From NCBI GenBank assembly GCA_964503335.1, contig CAZCZZ010000033.1, forward strand, positions 1 to 42,468: DNA of 42,468 nucleotides. Reading direction: 5' to 3'. Within the stretch, counting starts at the first letter, position 1, and every line of letters begins with the position of its first letter. This stretch comes from CAZCZZ01 sp964503335. GTDB lineage: Bacteria; Verrucomicrobiota; Kiritimatiellia; CAIVKH01. This document shows, piece by piece, positions 21,940 through 30,731 of this stretch. The position numbers were made by a program, and so were the translations under genes. Below the pieces are notes generated by a model that was not told the origin of the DNA, did not search any database, and saw only the letters and a program-made list of their open reading frames with translations.

Positions 21940-24747
21940 ATGATGTGCAAGGGCAAGCCCGTCTCGCGTAATATCTATCTGTGCCTCGTTATTGTCGCGG
22001 TGGTTATCTCGGTCGCGGTTCCTGTGCGTTCCGCATCCGTGGATGACGACTTCACCTTCGCATCCGGCCTGGTGAAACTCGGCTTCGCGGACCTTGCGCA
22101 GCGTGTGATCGACGAGGTGGTCCGCCTTCATCCAGACCAAAAGGGGCGTGCGAACATCATCAAAGCCGAGGGCCTGATCGCGCAGAGGAAGTTTGCGGAC
22201 GCCGAGGCCCTTGTGCAGAGCATGGAGTCCGACCCGAAGGCGGACTCCATCCGGCTTGCGCTGGCCAACGGGTACTATCGCGCGGGCGAAGTTGACAAGG
22301 CCAAGGGCCTCTATAACGCCTACTTCAGCAAGCACCAGCAGCCGCCGACGGATCAGGAGACCATCCGCTTTTACCGGGACGCATCCTATACCTATGGACA
22401 GATGCAGGAACAGTCCGGGGATCTGCAGGGTGCCATCGACGCTTACGGCAGGGTTCTCCTTACGAATCCCGAGAAGGACATTGCCCGGCGTATCATGTCC
22501 GACCAGGCAGGCCTCTACGTGCGCGCCTCGAAGACGGCGCAGGGTGACCAGCGGGGAAACTACCTCCACAAGGCCGAGGACATCTGCAACAACATCTTCT
22601 GGGGCGGTGTGGATCTCTGGTTCGGCCAGGCCGTCATCACGCTGGCGAACATCAAGCTGGCTTGGGGCGACAAGGCTGCGGCGCAGAAGACGTTGAAGGA
22701 CTACGACGAGATGCTCAAGCAGCTCGACGATTTCCTCAAGGAGCAGAACATGCTCTCGCAGAGCCCGATGGCCGGCGTGCGCTTCATGAAGGGAGAGCTC
22801 ATCCAGGAGCAGGCGGATACCATCAAGGGTGACCCGGCAAAGCGGGACGAAGCGATTGCGCTCTACGGTCAGGCGCTGGGTGAGTTCTACAATGTCTTCA
22901 TCAAGTATGGTGACAGTGACTGGGGGCCCGAGGCGGGCATACGCGCCAATACCGTGAAGAAGGTCTTGGAGGATGACTTTGGAAAGACCGTGAACATTGA
23001 CTTGGGCTCCTTGGAGGACAAGGCGGTTCAGACCCAGTTCAGACTCGCCGACAACCTGTCGCGCCAGAAGAAGTTCGCAGAGGCGATCCCCGAGTACATC
23101 AAAGGTGTCAACCTTTTCCCCGAGACCGAGGTTTCCGTAAGGGCTCTTGGCGCCCTTGCGACGGCCTATGCGGAGATCGGCGACACGTTGATGGTCAAGG
23201 TTGTGACATCCTATATCGCGGAGCGCTTCACAAAGAGCGATTCGGGTGCTGTGGCACTCCTGGGCCTTGGTAAGCTCTATTTCGACAAGAAAGACGCAGC
23301 GATGTACACGCAAGTCTATGAGACCTACCTAAGTGGCTATCCCAAACACGACCGTGCCGGTGCCATCCTTTATACCCTGGCCGGCTTGAAGAAGCAGGCA
23401 GGCGATGAAGCCGCTGCCACTGCATACTTTGAGCGGATTGCTCGTGACTACAAGCAGGACCAGTACTATCCCAAGGCGCTGATCCAGCTCGGCTGGGGCT
23501 ACTACAAGCTGGGCCAGTACGATAAGGCGATCGATGGATTCCGCCAGCTCGTGAAGGACACGCCTCCGAGTCCCGATGTCGCCCAGGCCCAGTTCAACCT
23601 TGCTGACTGCTACATCCGCCTGGAACGCCATGCGGAGGCGGCCGCGGAACTGGAAACGCTCCTCACGTGGATCGTGCCCAAGGACAATGCGTACGCCTCG
23701 ACCCCCGAGGGTGTCGCCAAGAACAAGAAGCTGCTGGAGCGCACGATTTTCCAGCGGGCCATCTGTTACACGCGCATCAAGGAGCCGGCTGACCAGATCG
23801 CGACATTCCGCGACAAGGCGTTGCGCGGCTTCGACCAGTTCCTTCAGGTCTTTCCCCAGTCGGAACTTGCCCCGAAAGCGCTGAACGGGCGCGGCCGTGT
23901 CCAACTGGAGCTGGGACAGATCGATGCGGCAACGAAGACGTTTGACGACCTGGCCGCAAAGTACCCTAACTCGGAAGAAGGCAAGAATGCCTTGTATTCA
24001 CTCGCCAGCAGCGCGCTGGAGATCAAGCAGGTGGAACAGGCCAAGCTGGCTTTCGGGAAGATGATGCAGAATGCGGCCACGTACAAACCGGAGGAGTTTG
24101 TCCGGATCGGCCAGCTCATGCTCGACAACGGAGTGTTCGACGAAGCGGTACGCGCCTTCCAGCAGGTCGAATCGCAGTCGCAGGAGCGACTCCTGCTTGA
24201 GCGATCGCTTTTCGGCATCGGCCAGGCCTATCTGGCGAACAAGCAGTACGCGGAATCTGCCAAGGCGCTCGAATCGCTGATGGAGAAGTATCCCAAGTCG
24301 GGCCTCTTCTATCAGGCGAAGTTCAGTCTGGGCGAAGCCTACACAGAGCTGGGACGCACAGAGGATGGCATGAAAGCCATCAACGATGTGCTGCGCTATG
24401 CCGAGGACGACGTGCTGCGTAACCAGGCCAGCTTCAAGCTCGCGACGCTCCAGCGAAAGGGCGGCGATCTCAAGGCAGCGCTGGCATCCTATCAGCGCAT
24501 CGCGCTCCTCGCCGACATTGAAAAGGAAGAGCTCCGGCCTCTCATCGAAAGTTCCATTGTGGAGAGTCTGGCTGTTGCCACGGAACTGAAGCAGTATGTT
24601 GATGTGCAGGAGATCTGTGACCAGTACTTGAAGCTGTTTCCGTCCGGTGCGAGAGTGGAAGAGATGCGCAAGGCGAAGGCGGATGCACGGTTGAAGGCGG
24701 CCGAGGCTGGAGCCCCGGCAGCGCCGGTGAAACCTGCAGGACAGTGA
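21940..24747 (+). CDS. Large secreted TPR-repeat protein, first gene of the ExbB/ExbD cluster
   Basis: A 935-aa protein with a signal peptide (NIYLCLVIVAVVISVAVPVRSA) followed almost entirely by helical tetratricopeptide-like repeats. Clear examples are AIDGFRQLVKDTPPSPDVAQ, ALRGFDQFLQVFPQSELAPK, ATKTFDDLAAKYPNSEEGKN, AVRAFQQVESQSQERLLLER and SAKALESLMEKYPKSGLFYQ; the YPxSxxGxxA ends are the BamD/YbgF-like type. It is probably a periplasmic scaffold. In Vibrio TonB2 systems a TPR protein also accompanies ExbB/ExbD, so its position fits energised-transport machinery. ATG 21940 (followed at once by a second ATG) is preferred over the frame start at 21799, which overlaps the divergent gene. The gap to the next gene is 25 bp. 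Confidence 0.85.
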   Translation: MMCKGKPVSRNIYLCLVIVAVVISVAVPVRSASVDDDFTFASGLVKLGFADLAQRVIDEVVRLHPDQKGRANIIKAEGLIAQRKFADAEALVQSMESDPKADSIRLALANGYYRAGEVDKAKGLYNAYFSKHQQPPTDQETIRFYRDASYTYGQMQEQSGDLQGAIDAYGRVLLTNPEKDIARRIMSDQAGLYVRASKTAQGDQRGNYLHKAEDICNNIFWGGVDLWFGQAVITLANIKLAWGDKAAAQKTLKDYDEMLKQLDDFLKEQNMLSQSPMAGVRFMKGELIQEQADTIKGDPAKRDEAIALYGQALGEFYNVFIKYGDSDWGPEAGIRANTVKKVLEDDFGKTVNIDLGSLEDKAVQTQFRLADNLSRQKKFAEAIPEYIKGVNLFPETEVSVRALGALATAYAEIGDTLMVKVVTSYIAERFTKSDSGAVALLGLGKLYFDKKDAAMYTQVYETYLSGYPKHDRAGAILYTLAGLKKQAGDEAAATAYFERIARDYKQDQYYPKALIQLGWGYYKLGQYDKAIDGFRQLVKDTPPSPDVAQAQFNLADCYIRLERHAEAAAELETLLTWIVPKDNAYASTPEGVAKNKKLLERTIFQRAICYTRIKEPADQIATFRDKALRGFDQFLQVFPQSELAPKALNGRGRVQLELGQIDAATKTFDDLAAKYPNSEEGKNALYSLASSALEIKQVEQAKLAFGKMMQNAATYKPEEFVRIGQLMLDNGVFDEAVRAFQQVESQSQERLLLERSLFGIGQAYLANKQYAESAKALESLMEKYPKSGLFYQAKFSLGEAYTELGRTEDGMKAINDVLRYAEDDVLRNQASFKLATLQRKGGDLKAALASYQRIALLADIEKEELRPLIESSIVESLAVATELKQYVDVQEICDQYLKLFPSGARVEEMRKAKADARLKAAEAGAPAAPVKPAGQ

Positions 24748-24772
24748 CCACGGCGGCAGTGGGAGATTACCG

Positions 24773-25555
24773 ATGAAGAATGGCATGCAACGTACGATGA
24801 GGCTGGCGGTGTTGGCTGTCCTCTTTTCGGCACCCGCCCAGGCCGCCTACGTCGAACTACCGAATGGCACGAAGGTCGAGGGCACGGATATTCGCGCGAA
24901 GTCGGACGGGGAAATCGTTCTGACGACCGCCCAGGGGCAGCGCACGTTCTCGAAGGGACAGTATGTGCGCGCCGTCGCGGACAAGCCGGCGGATTTCGAC
25001 CGCGCCCGCCAATTGGTTGCCGCCAAGAAGGCCGATGAAGCCCTTCCGATCCTCGTCGAGATTGTTCGCAAGAACCGGTATCTGGGATGGGACGTTGCGG
25101 CCCAGCAGATCGTTGCCCAGGCGCAGGCCGTGAAAGGCGATCATGCTGCCGCAGCCCTTGCCTATGAGGAGTTGTTCCGGCTGGATCCGGAGAAGAAGGC
25201 GGACCCTGCCATTGGATGGGCCCACAGGCAGGCCTTGTTGAATGCGAAGCAGTTTGACAAGCTCGGACCCGTTCTTGATGACTTGATTGAGAAGGGATCC
25301 CGGGCCGATGCGGCGAAGGCCCAGACCATGAGGGGCGACATGAAGTTGGCGCAGGGCCAGGTCGACGGCGCCGTACTTGATTACCTTCGGACCGTCGTCC
25401 TCTTCGAGAATGAGAAGGAGGCGCAGCCCGAGGCGCTGTTCAAGGCCGGCGAGGCGCTGGAGAAGCTTCGCGACCCGCGGGCCAAGTCGATGTTCGAGAA
25501 ACTCCGGACCGAGTACGCTGCGAGTCCCTTCGCGGCGCAGGCGGCCGGCAAGTAG
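24773..25555 (+). CDS. Secreted TPR-like protein, second gene of the ExbB/ExbD cluster
   Basis: A 260-aa protein with a signal peptide (MRLAVLAVLFSAPAQAA). A short N-terminal beta region follows (VELPNGTKVEGTDIRAKSDG, then EIVLTTAQGQRTFSKGQ), resembling an SH3-like or jelly segment. Helical TPR-like repeats run from about residue 75 to the end, for example AALAYEELFRLDPEKKADPA and AVLDYLRTVVLFENEKEAQP. It is probably periplasmic and could pair with the larger TPR protein upstream. ATG 24773 has GGGAG at a good distance. Transcription continues into exbB after 53 bp. Confidence 0.78.
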   Translation: MKNGMQRTMRLAVLAVLFSAPAQAAYVELPNGTKVEGTDIRAKSDGEIVLTTAQGQRTFSKGQYVRAVADKPADFDRARQLVAAKKADEALPILVEIVRKNRYLGWDVAAQQIVAQAQAVKGDHAAAALAYEELFRLDPEKKADPAIGWAHRQALLNAKQFDKLGPVLDDLIEKGSRADAAKAQTMRGDMKLAQGQVDGAVLDYLRTVVLFENEKEAQPEALFKAGEALEKLRDPRAKSMFEKLRTEYAASPFAAQAAGK

Positions 25556-25608
25556 TTTGTGTGGATACAACTTCGGCGTGAATCGCCGCTGACATGAGGA
25601 GTGCGCGT

Positions 25609-26421
25609 ATGAGCATGAAACGTTGGTTGATGGCCCTGACGATCGGATTCTATGTCCTGGCTGGTTCCGTTTCCCCGTCGCTGGCGCAGGAACCTGCCGC
25701 CGAAGCCGCTCCGGCCGGAACGATGGAACTAAGCAAGGAAGCCCAGGAGGCGGAAGCGAAGGACCAGGGCAAGTCGCCCATGAGCTTCATGAGCGTGGTG
25801 CTGAGCAGCGGCTGGCTCGGCGTTGTTCTCTGGCTCGCCCTCGGCGCCTGCTCCGTAGCGGGATTCGCGCTCATCGTGGATTCCTTCATCACCATTCGGC
25901 AGAAGAAGATTGTGCCTCTGGACCTGGTCGAGAAGGCGCGTACGGCGATGGAGCAGGGGGATGTCGTGAAAGCCCTGAAACATTGCGAGGAGGAGCCCGG
26001 ACCGCTCGCCAACATCCTCTCCGCCGGATTCAGCAATGTCCAGGAGGGTTTCGAGGCCGTGCAGGAAGCGATTGGCGTAGCCGCTGACCTGGAGAGCGAG
26101 AAGCTGCTGCAGCGTGTCACGTATCTCAACGTTGTCGCCAACCTGGCACCTATGCTGGGGCTGCTGGGCACGGTTCAAGGTATGATTTTCGCCTTCGCAG
26201 TCCTTGGTACGTCCCAGTCCGGTGCTGCACAGCAGTCCATGCTTGCCGTGAACATCGCCCAAGCGCTTTACACGACGGCGGGTGGACTCATCGCCGCCGT
26301 GCCGGCCATCGGCTTCTACTACTACTTCCGGAACCGGGCCACGACGATCATCCTCGGCATGGAAGCGCTCACGACCGACTTGATCAAGTCGCTGCGAAAC
26401 GTCGAAGTCGTGACGGAATAG
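25609..26421 (+). CDS. exbB: ExbB/TolQ/MotA-type proton channel protein with signal peptide
   Basis: A 270-aa inner-membrane protein. An N-terminal signal-like segment (ALTIGFYVLAGSVSPSLAQ) and an Ala/Glu-rich linker precede TM1 (WLGVVLWLALGACSVAGFALI). A cytoplasmic helical region follows. The conserved ExbB core then covers TM2 and TM3: NLAPMLGLLGTVQGMIFAF and ALYTTAGGLIAAVPAIGFYYYF. With ExbD it forms the proton-driven motor that energises TonB-type or related systems. The extra N-terminal exported segment is typical of long ExbB forms. The ATG at 25609 is chosen because TGAGGAG at 25595-25601 is correctly spaced for it; the earlier ATG at 25594 overlaps this SD. Confidence 0.92.
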   Translation: MSMKRWLMALTIGFYVLAGSVSPSLAQEPAAEAAPAGTMELSKEAQEAEAKDQGKSPMSFMSVVLSSGWLGVVLWLALGACSVAGFALIVDSFITIRQKKIVPLDLVEKARTAMEQGDVVKALKHCEEEPGPLANILSAGFSNVQEGFEAVQEAIGVAADLESEKLLQRVTYLNVVANLAPMLGLLGTVQGMIFAFAVLGTSQSGAAQQSMLAVNIAQALYTTAGGLIAAVPAIGFYYYFRNRATTIILGMEALTTDLIKSLRNVEVVTE

Positions 26422-26445
26422 ACTGCAGACTCAAACGGACCGAGC

Positions 26446-26874
26446 ATGAAAAAGAGAGCCGACGAGCAGGGAGTGAACATGACGCCGATGATCGACGTCG
26501 TGTTCCAGCTCATCATCTTCTTCGTCTGCACGGCGGACATGCAGAAGAAGGCGTTGGACGAGAACATCAAGCTTGCGATGGCGCCGCATGGCAAGGCCGT
26601 CGAGCAGAAGGATCCCCGCGAAGTCGTCGTGGATGTCGATGAAAACGGGCGGATCTCGATTTCGAAGACCTATATGTCTGCCGGCTACCTGAAAGGCATC
26701 CTGAGCAAGGTCGTTGCCGAGAACGGCCAGTCCACGCCGGTTGTCATCCGGGCCGACGGGCGTACCCGCCATCAGGACGTGAAGACGGTCATGGATGTAT
26801 GCAGCGCGTCGGGGCTTTGGAAGGTCAAGTTCGCGGCGGTCAAGGAGGCGGCTGCAAAGCCGGCCGGCAGCTAA
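26446..26874 (+). CDS. exbD: ExbD/TolR-type protein 1
   Basis: A 142-aa protein with one N-terminal membrane helix and a periplasmic domain. The helix begins NMTPMIDVVFQLIIFF and contains the functionally essential Asp (position 17), which carries the protons in ExbD. The periplasmic part ends with VVIRADGRTRHQDVKTVMDVC, the normal ExbD/TolR strand-helix pattern. It forms the motor with ExbB encoded 24 bp upstream. A second, different ExbD overlaps its stop codon, so a heteromeric ExbD dimer is plausible. Confidence 0.93.
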   Translation: MKKRADEQGVNMTPMIDVVFQLIIFFVCTADMQKKALDENIKLAMAPHGKAVEQKDPREVVVDVDENGRISISKTYMSAGYLKGILSKVVAENGQSTPVVIRADGRTRHQDVKTVMDVCSASGLWKVKFAAVKEAAAKPAGS

Positions 26875-27278
26875 TGGCAAGGCGCGCAAAGCGATCCGTT
26901 GAGGCCACGGAGCTGAACATGACGGCGATGATCGATGTCGTGTTCCAGCTGCTGATCTTCTTTATCGTCACCGCCAAGCCCGAGGATGTCATGACCAACC
27001 TCGACGTGTTCAGGCCTGCCGCGCAGGAGAAGCGCGACACGACCGAAACGCCGAACATGATCAAGATCCAGATATTCCCTGACGGATTCCTCATGAACGA
27101 CAAGAAGGTGCAGATTGAGGACATGGCGCGACTGATCGGTCGCCTCGCCAGCCTCGATGTGAACCAGACGATCCTGATCATGTGCTCGTCCCTTTCGAAG
27201 CACTCTGACCTGGTCCGCGTCCTCGACCTGTGCTCGCAGCACGGGCTTCGCAACCTCTCCGTGGTCAGCACGAATTAA
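26874..27278 (+). CDS. ExbD/TolR-type protein 2
   Basis: A 134-aa second ExbD. The ATG shares one base with the TAA of the first (TAATG), which indicates translational coupling. The N-terminal helix NMTAMIDVVFQLLIFFIV keeps the essential Asp (position 20). The periplasmic part differs from the first copy and ends in LIMCSSLSKHSDLVRVLDLC. Paired ExbD genes are common in ExbB/ExbD loci of PVC and Bacteroidota-like bacteria. The next gene, the TonB-like anchor with a toroid, starts 14 bp after its stop. Confidence 0.92.
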   Translation: MARRAKRSVEATELNMTAMIDVVFQLLIFFIVTAKPEDVMTNLDVFRPAAQEKRDTTETPNMIKIQIFPDGFLMNDKKVQIEDMARLIGRLASLDVNQTILIMCSSLSKHSDLVRVLDLCSQHGLRNLSVVSTN

Positions 27279-27292
27279 CGGATGCACCTGCC

Positions 27293-28747
27293 ATGAAAGA
27301 ACAAGTCAACAAGGTGATGCAGCATTACCGCATGAAGCGGTTGCTCGAGCATATGGTGGGGCCCATCGGCTCGATCATCTTTCACATCCTTATCGTTGTC
27401 GTGGCAGTCAAATTCATGATCTTTGACCAGGCGGAGAAGCCTGCGGAAATTGAAGTCATGATCATGGAGGCCGACGCGCAGAAACTTGAAGAGTTTGAGA
27501 AGGAGTTGGAACAACTTGATGTGCTTCCCGATGTCACCGATGCCATGATGCCGCCGGATGACGTCCAGATGAATGTGGAGGCGCCGTCTGAGAACCCCGG
27601 TCCTGTGTCAGAGGATGTAACGACCGACCTTGCTGCGCTGAATGTCATGAGCGATGTCCAGAGCCCCCTTATTATGAAGGGCCTGTATGCGGGACGTTCC
27701 AGCGGTGGTCGCGCAACCGCTCTCGGGCAATACGGGGGGAAATGGGGTGCGTATACCGAAGCTTCGGTTGTCAAAGCCCTGGAGTGGCTCAGGTTGAATC
27801 AAAAGCCCGACGGATCATGGGAGCCCAAGTCCGATGCACCGGCGATGACCGGTTTGGCTCTGCTCGCGTTCCTCGCACACGGTGAAACGACGGCTTCGGA
27901 GAAGTACGGGCCGACTGTTGAGAAGGCAATTCGCTTCCTCGTCTCGGTTCAAAAGCCGGGCGGCGAAATGACGGAGATCAATCAACACGGCGTGTATGAG
28001 CACGCCATTGCAACGTACGCAGTGTCGGAAGCCTACGGTCTGACTCGCATTCCCAGCCTGAAACCGGTGATGGAAAAGGCCACGGCGGTGATCCTGGCTG
28101 GACAGCAGCCCGGAGGCTCGTGGGATTACCATTACAAGAAGGAAGGCCGCGCCGATCTATCCGTGGCTGGCTGGCAGATCCAGGCACTGAAGTCGGCCCT
28201 CATGTCCGGAGCCGAGAATCCCGGCCTGAAGGAAGCGATCGAGAAGGCTGTTGAGTGCGTGAAGACATTTCAGAATCCGGAGCATGGTCTCTTTGGCTAC
28301 ACGGACAACAAAGTCGGAGCATCGATGCGACCGAGTATGACGGGTGTTGCGGTGCTCTGCCTGCAACTCGGAGGGCATGCGGATACGCCTGAGGCAAGAA
28401 AGGGCCTGAATGCCCTCCAGAGCGCGGACTGCGATTGGAACCAGCCGACCGAATGGCCGATGTACGCATGGTACTACATAACGCAGGCCAAGTATCATCG
28501 GGGCGGGTCGGAGTGGCAGGCATGGAATAATGATTTCGCCCGTGAATTCACGAAGAACCAGAATGCAGACGGAAGCTGGAATACGCCATCGAAGACGCAT
28601 GAAGTTGCCCAGGGTCCTGTCTACGCGACCGCCCTTGCGGCCCTGACACTGCAGGTCTATTACCGGTTCCTCCCGTCCTACAAGCCGATCGTAGTCGAAC
28701 CCGCGGGCGGCAAGCAGAGCGATGACATCTCGATCGATATCATGTAG
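27293..28747 (+). CDS. TonB-like membrane anchor with C-terminal prenyltransferase-like alpha/alpha toroid
   Basis: A 484-aa protein in the gene position normally held by tonB. A single N-terminal TM (about 25-44, GPIGSIIFHILIVVVAVKFM) contains S27-x3-H31, the S-x3-H signature of TonB transmembrane helices. An acidic, Pro-containing linker follows (about 50-130). The C-terminal 350 residues are a terpenoid cyclase/prenyltransferase-type toroid with QW-like motifs: QKPDGSWEP, QQPGGSWDY and QNADGSW. The DxDD acid of squalene-hopene cyclases is not seen, so a binding or structural role is more likely than cyclisation. No TonB C-terminal domain is present. The start ATG lies 14 bp after exbD2. 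A 63-bp gap to mutL ends the operon. Confidence 0.82.
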   Translation: MKEQVNKVMQHYRMKRLLEHMVGPIGSIIFHILIVVVAVKFMIFDQAEKPAEIEVMIMEADAQKLEEFEKELEQLDVLPDVTDAMMPPDDVQMNVEAPSENPGPVSEDVTTDLAALNVMSDVQSPLIMKGLYAGRSSGGRATALGQYGGKWGAYTEASVVKALEWLRLNQKPDGSWEPKSDAPAMTGLALLAFLAHGETTASEKYGPTVEKAIRFLVSVQKPGGEMTEINQHGVYEHAIATYAVSEAYGLTRIPSLKPVMEKATAVILAGQQPGGSWDYHYKKEGRADLSVAGWQIQALKSALMSGAENPGLKEAIEKAVECVKTFQNPEHGLFGYTDNKVGASMRPSMTGVAVLCLQLGGHADTPEARKGLNALQSADCDWNQPTEWPMYAWYYITQAKYHRGGSEWQAWNNDFAREFTKNQNADGSWNTPSKTHEVAQGPVYATALAALTLQVYYRFLPSYKPIVVEPAGGKQSDDISIDIM

Positions 28748-28796
28748 TCGCGAGAATTCCGCCCGTCCTTTGTCATTTTCCCCGGCCCTGTGAGCT

Positions 28797-28804
28797 GCTA
28801 GCTT
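28797..28804 (+). promoter_or_regulatory. Candidate -10 element before mutL
   Basis: GCTAGCTT lies 6 bases upstream of the mutL ATG, and no SD is present. TTGTCA at 28770-28775 is too far away (23 bp) to be an ideal -35. The spacing suggests a leaderless mRNA. Confidence 0.35.
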
Positions 28805-28810
28805 TTCACG

Positions 28811-30613
28811 ATGTCTTCAGGGGCCCGCATTCACGTTCTTTCCGACGAGGTGGCAAACAAGATCGCTGCCGGCGAGGTGGTGGACAGGCCCGCCTCTGTG
28901 CTCAAGGAGTTGATCGAGAACTCCGTCGACGCGGGGGCCACGCAGATCGATATCGAAGTCGTTGCAGGGGGACGACAGGCCATCGTTGTCTCGGACAACG
29001 GTCGCGGCATGATCCGCGATGACGCCATCCTCAGCGTGGAACGCCATGCCACAAGCAAGATCAGGGAGGTCGAGGACATCGAGAACGTCTCGACGCTCGG
29101 TTTTCGTGGTGAGGCGCTGGCTGCAATATCATCCGTATCCCGTTTCACGTTGCTGACCCGGCCTGCCGATGCCGATGAGGGGACGGAGCTTTCCTTGTCC
29201 GGTGGCCGCATGCTTGAGGTGCGCGAGGCCGGTTGTCCGCCAGGCACGTCCATCGCCGTGCGGAATCTCTTTCACAATGTTCCGGCGCGGCGGAAGTTCC
29301 TACGGTCCGACCAGACCGAGCTGTCGCATCTTCGCCAGGTGTTCCTGGTTTGCGCCATGGCCCACCCGCGTATTGGTTTCCGGCTCGTCGTGGACGAACG
29401 CGAGGTTTACCGACTGGCCACGAACTCGTCGCTTGAAGATCGTGTCCGCGACCTGTTTGGTTCCGAGTTGCTTGCTGGCCTTCGTCCTGTCTCATTCCGC
29501 AATGCGGAGGTCGAGGTGAGCGGCTTCACCAGCCTTCCGCATGTCACCCGGGGAGACCGCTCGGAGCAGTTTACATTCGTGAACGGGCGACCCGCCACGG
29601 CGTCGGTCATCGGGTATGCGCTGAATGAGGCGTACCAGCATGTCATTCCGAAAGGACGACACCCCGTCGTGGTCCTGTTCCTCACCATGGCGCCGGACCT
29701 TGTCGACGTAAACGTGCATCCCACGAAGAAGGAAGTTCGCTTCCGGCACGGCCCTGCCGTACGCGACGTGATCATAGGCGCCATAGGCGAGGCCCTCGCA
29801 TTCACGCCGACCGCGCCTACGCCCGCGGGCGGGCATGCCGCTGTGGACCAGTTGTTGCGCGCCACGCGCGACGGTTCGACAGTGAAGATTACAGATCTGC
29901 CTGAGCTTCCAGCGTTCCAGTATCCGCGCGCTCCTTTGCATGCCCCGGAGGCGCCGGCGGTGCCCCTGGTGCGGACGGAACTTGCCCAGCCCGCGCAGGA
30001 ATCGGCCGGCGCGACGAGGCTGAGCGACACCCCGTGGTCCTGGTGTCGTATTCTCGGTCAGGTGGGCGGGCTCTACGTGGTGATGGAGACCGAAGACGGG
30101 CTGGTCATCATGGATCCCCACGCGGCGCATGAGCGCGTGCTCTTTGATCGCTTCATGCGTGAAGTCGTGGCGAACCAGGTTAAAGCGCAGGGCCTTCTTG
30201 CGGCGGAGTCCGTGGAACTGGGCCCGGAAAACGGATTGATTGTGCGCAAGAACCTCAAGGTGCTTCAGGATATGGGATTCGGGATCTCGGACTTTGGCGG
30301 CGACGCGTTTCTCGTGGACGCGATGCCGGTCTGCCTGGGCAACGTTTCACCATCTGCCGTGCTATCGGAAATCGCGCGGACGCTGGAGCAGGGCGGTGTG
30401 AAAGGTGGCACGGAGCATTGGGCCGAGGAACGCGTGGCGCAGGCCGCGTGCAAGGCGGCAGTAAAGGCCAACGACAGGCTGTCGGTCAGCGAAATGGAAC
30501 AGCTAGTCGTGGATCTCGCAAAGACCGATATGCCCTACACATGCCCGCACGGCAGGCCCACGACGATCTTCATGAGCTTCAGCGATCTCCGCAGGAAGTT
30601 CGGCCGGGAATAA
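28811..30613 (+). CDS. mutL: DNA mismatch repair protein MutL
   Basis: A 600-aa mismatch-repair ATPase. GHKL motifs are intact: KELIENSVDAG (32-42), SDNGRGM (61-67), TLGFRGEAL (95-103), plus NVHPTKKEVRF at the end of the ATPase half. The C-terminal dimerisation domain carries the endonuclease-type motif DPHAAHERVLFD (Asp435), with the final Glu replaced by Asp, the ACKAAVKA segment and CPHGRP (Cys578). This is therefore a metal-dependent nicking MutL of organisms without MutH. It works with MutS, whose gene is not in the window. The ATG at 28811 gives the standard N-terminus. There is no SD, but a -10-like motif just upstream suggests leaderless translation. Confidence 0.97.
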   Translation: MSSGARIHVLSDEVANKIAAGEVVDRPASVLKELIENSVDAGATQIDIEVVAGGRQAIVVSDNGRGMIRDDAILSVERHATSKIREVEDIENVSTLGFRGEALAAISSVSRFTLLTRPADADEGTELSLSGGRMLEVREAGCPPGTSIAVRNLFHNVPARRKFLRSDQTELSHLRQVFLVCAMAHPRIGFRLVVDEREVYRLATNSSLEDRVRDLFGSELLAGLRPVSFRNAEVEVSGFTSLPHVTRGDRSEQFTFVNGRPATASVIGYALNEAYQHVIPKGRHPVVVLFLTMAPDLVDVNVHPTKKEVRFRHGPAVRDVIIGAIGEALAFTPTAPTPAGGHAAVDQLLRATRDGSTVKITDLPELPAFQYPRAPLHAPEAPAVPLVRTELAQPAQESAGATRLSDTPWSWCRILGQVGGLYVVMETEDGLVIMDPHAAHERVLFDRFMREVVANQVKAQGLLAAESVELGPENGLIVRKNLKVLQDMGFGISDFGGDAFLVDAMPVCLGNVSPSAVLSEIARTLEQGGVKGGTEHWAEERVAQAACKAAVKANDRLSVSEMEQLVVDLAKTDMPYTCPHGRPTTIFMSFSDLRRKFGRE

Positions 30614-30620
30614 GAACGAA

Positions 30621-30730
30621 GAGAAGATCTTACCGCAGAGAGCGCGGAGGACGCAGAGATGGGGATGAGGGTCTGGACAAAAAATCAACCCTCTGCGCCC
30701 TCAGCGCTCTCCGCGGTTAATTTCTTCTCC
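30621..30730. repeat. Large inverted repeat of the CGCAGAGAGCGC type
   Basis: The left arm (30621-30658, including ACCGCAGAGAGCGCGGAGG) and right arm (30691-30730, including CTCAGCGCTCTCCGCGGTTA) are about 38 bases each and pair at roughly 85 percent, with a 32-base loop. It sits between the converging mutL and unknown genes, as a two-way terminator would. A half copy is at 20898-20917. Confidence 0.7.
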
Positions 30731-30731
30731 C

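Noticed and set aside
21598..23313. 571-codon open frame on the minus strand
   Set aside because: It covers the divergent region and the start of the TPR gene. The plus-strand signal peptide and repeats are far better supported.
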